From: Clostridia bacterium
GTDB lineage: Bacteria > Bacillota > Clostridia > HGM11327
DNA length: 5,974 nucleotides
Direction of reading: 5' to 3'
NCBI GenBank assembly: GCA_017935525.1
Contig: JAGBHJ010000229.1
Coordinates: forward strand, 1 to 5,974
Below the pieces are notes generated by a model. The model was not told where the DNA came from. It did no database searches and was given only the letters and a program-made list of their open reading frames with translations. The position numbers and the translations under genes were made by a program. Shown piece by piece: positions 5,662-5,974 of this stretch. The first letter of the stretch is position 1. Each line of letters begins with the position of its first letter.

Positions 5662-5828
5662 GCGTAACGGCATAGGGACAACTGACATAAGTAGTGGATC
5701 CTTCGGTGTTAATTGTCGAGTATAGCATAAAAGCGATGGATACTTGCCGCAAAAGAGGAGACATGATGGAAAAGGTAGAAAAATAGTACATTTTTGCTAA
5801 AAAATATCATATATAATTCAGATTTGTA
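5662..5828. other. Non-coding stretch between terminator and last promoter
   Basis: No convincing gene is present. A 30-codon open stretch from GTG 5694 to TAG 5784-5786 reads VDPSVLIVEYSIKAMDTCRK and onward; it has no ribosome binding site at the GTG. A GAGGAG at 5755-5760 precedes ATGs at 5763 and 5766, but these give at most 7 residues before the stop. It may be a gene relic. From about 5785 the DNA turns AT-rich. A TATAAT at 5812-5817 has no matching -35. Confidence 0.45.
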
Positions 5829-5857
5829 TGGACAAAAACGGGAAAAGGTGATATAAT
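5829..5857 (+). promoter_or_regulatory. Strong SigA-type promoter for the last gene
   Basis: TGGACA (5829-5834), a 17-bp spacer and TATAAT (5852-5857) are near consensus, and TGA at 5849-5851 adds an extended -10. Initiation is expected near 5864, leaving a leader of about 46 nt. An 8-bp palindrome AGTATACT at 5868-5875 overlaps the start of the transcript and could be an operator. Confidence 0.8.
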
Positions 5858-5909
5858 AACATCAAATAGTATACTGTCCGTAGTGGACGGTGGGGGTAGT
5901 GAATAAAAA

Positions 5910-5974
5910 ATGGACGGTGATTTACTCATCCTGGGAGCAGGTCAATTTGGTATGATGGTGAAGGAGATTGCGGA
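5910..5974 (+). CDS. Start of a probable PglD/NeuD-like sugar acyltransferase, 3' end outside window
   Basis: Only 21 residues are visible, beginning MDGDLLILGAGQFGMMVKEIA. The hydrophobic strand LLIL followed by GAGQFG (9-14) is a Rossmann-type GxGxxG dinucleotide-binding-like motif. The pattern LLILGAGxxGxxVxEIA matches the N-terminal domain of PglD/NeuD-type sugar O- or N-acyltransferases, which acetylate nucleotide-linked amino sugars; other Rossmann proteins are possible. The ATG at 5910 is the first start in frame, since a TAA lies at 5904-5906. The ribosome binding site is poor: only a G-run at 5892-5896, about 13 nt upstream. The strong promoter directly upstream supports a new transcription unit. 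If the family call is right, it would fit a neighbourhood that also holds a glycosyltransferase. Confidence 0.6.
   Translation, partial: MDGDLLILGAGQFGMMVKEIA

Noticed and set aside
5763..5786. A 7-codon mini-gene after GAGGAG at 5755-5760
   Set aside because: The ribosome binding site is good, but the peptide MMEKVEK is too short to support, and no promoter with a recognisable -35 lies upstream after the terminator.
5603..5791. A 62-codon minus-strand frame
   Set aside because: It runs through both arms of a strong terminator and has no visible domain.

Overview
The window looks like a piece of a Firmicutes chromosome, most likely an uncultured or gut-type member of the Clostridia. This is an inference from four things: AGGAGG-type ribosome binding sites, TTGACA/TATAAT-type promoters with extended -10 elements, a Gly-X-Y collagen-like protein with a short helical C-terminal cap, and an Xre-type regulator with a TPR tail. 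Every convincing gene is on the + strand. I see no tRNA, rRNA, CRISPR array, insertion sequence or phage gene.

Left part (1-1724): the window opens inside a collagen-like gene. Fifty-one Gly-X-Y triplets, built mainly from a 27-bp tandem repeat encoding GPQGEVGPT/A, are followed by a 39-residue C-terminal domain. An imperfect hairpin and a good ribosome binding site separate it from a family-2-like glycosyltransferase with TPR-like repeats. The pair suggests a surface collagen-like glycoprotein and the enzyme that glycosylates its threonines, as in the bclA3-sgtA pair of Clostridioides difficile.

Middle part (1725-4200): a clear promoter drives a two-gene operon. The first gene is an unrecognised multi-pass membrane protein with a Cys/His-rich tail. 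The second, 13 bp later, is a GH43-like glycosidase with a five-bladed propeller, a discoidin/CBM32-like domain and a fibronectin III-like domain. A strong rho-independent terminator closes the operon. The glycosidase has no visible signal peptide.

Right part (4201-5974): a regulatory-looking intergenic stretch leads to an Xre/TPR regulator with its own promoter, a palindrome in the 5' leader and a strong terminator. This stretch contains a 17-bp perfect copy of part of the regulator gene. A 250-bp non-coding stretch follows, ending in the best promoter of the window (TGGACA-17-TATAAT, extended -10). That promoter reads into the start of a Rossmann-type gene, probably a PglD/NeuD-like sugar acyltransferase, cut by the window edge.

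Taken together, the genes fit a neighbourhood for making, decorating or trimming glycans at the cell surface. Only the collagen/glycosyltransferase pairing has a direct known precedent, and a single functional system across all three blocks is not proven by the sequence.
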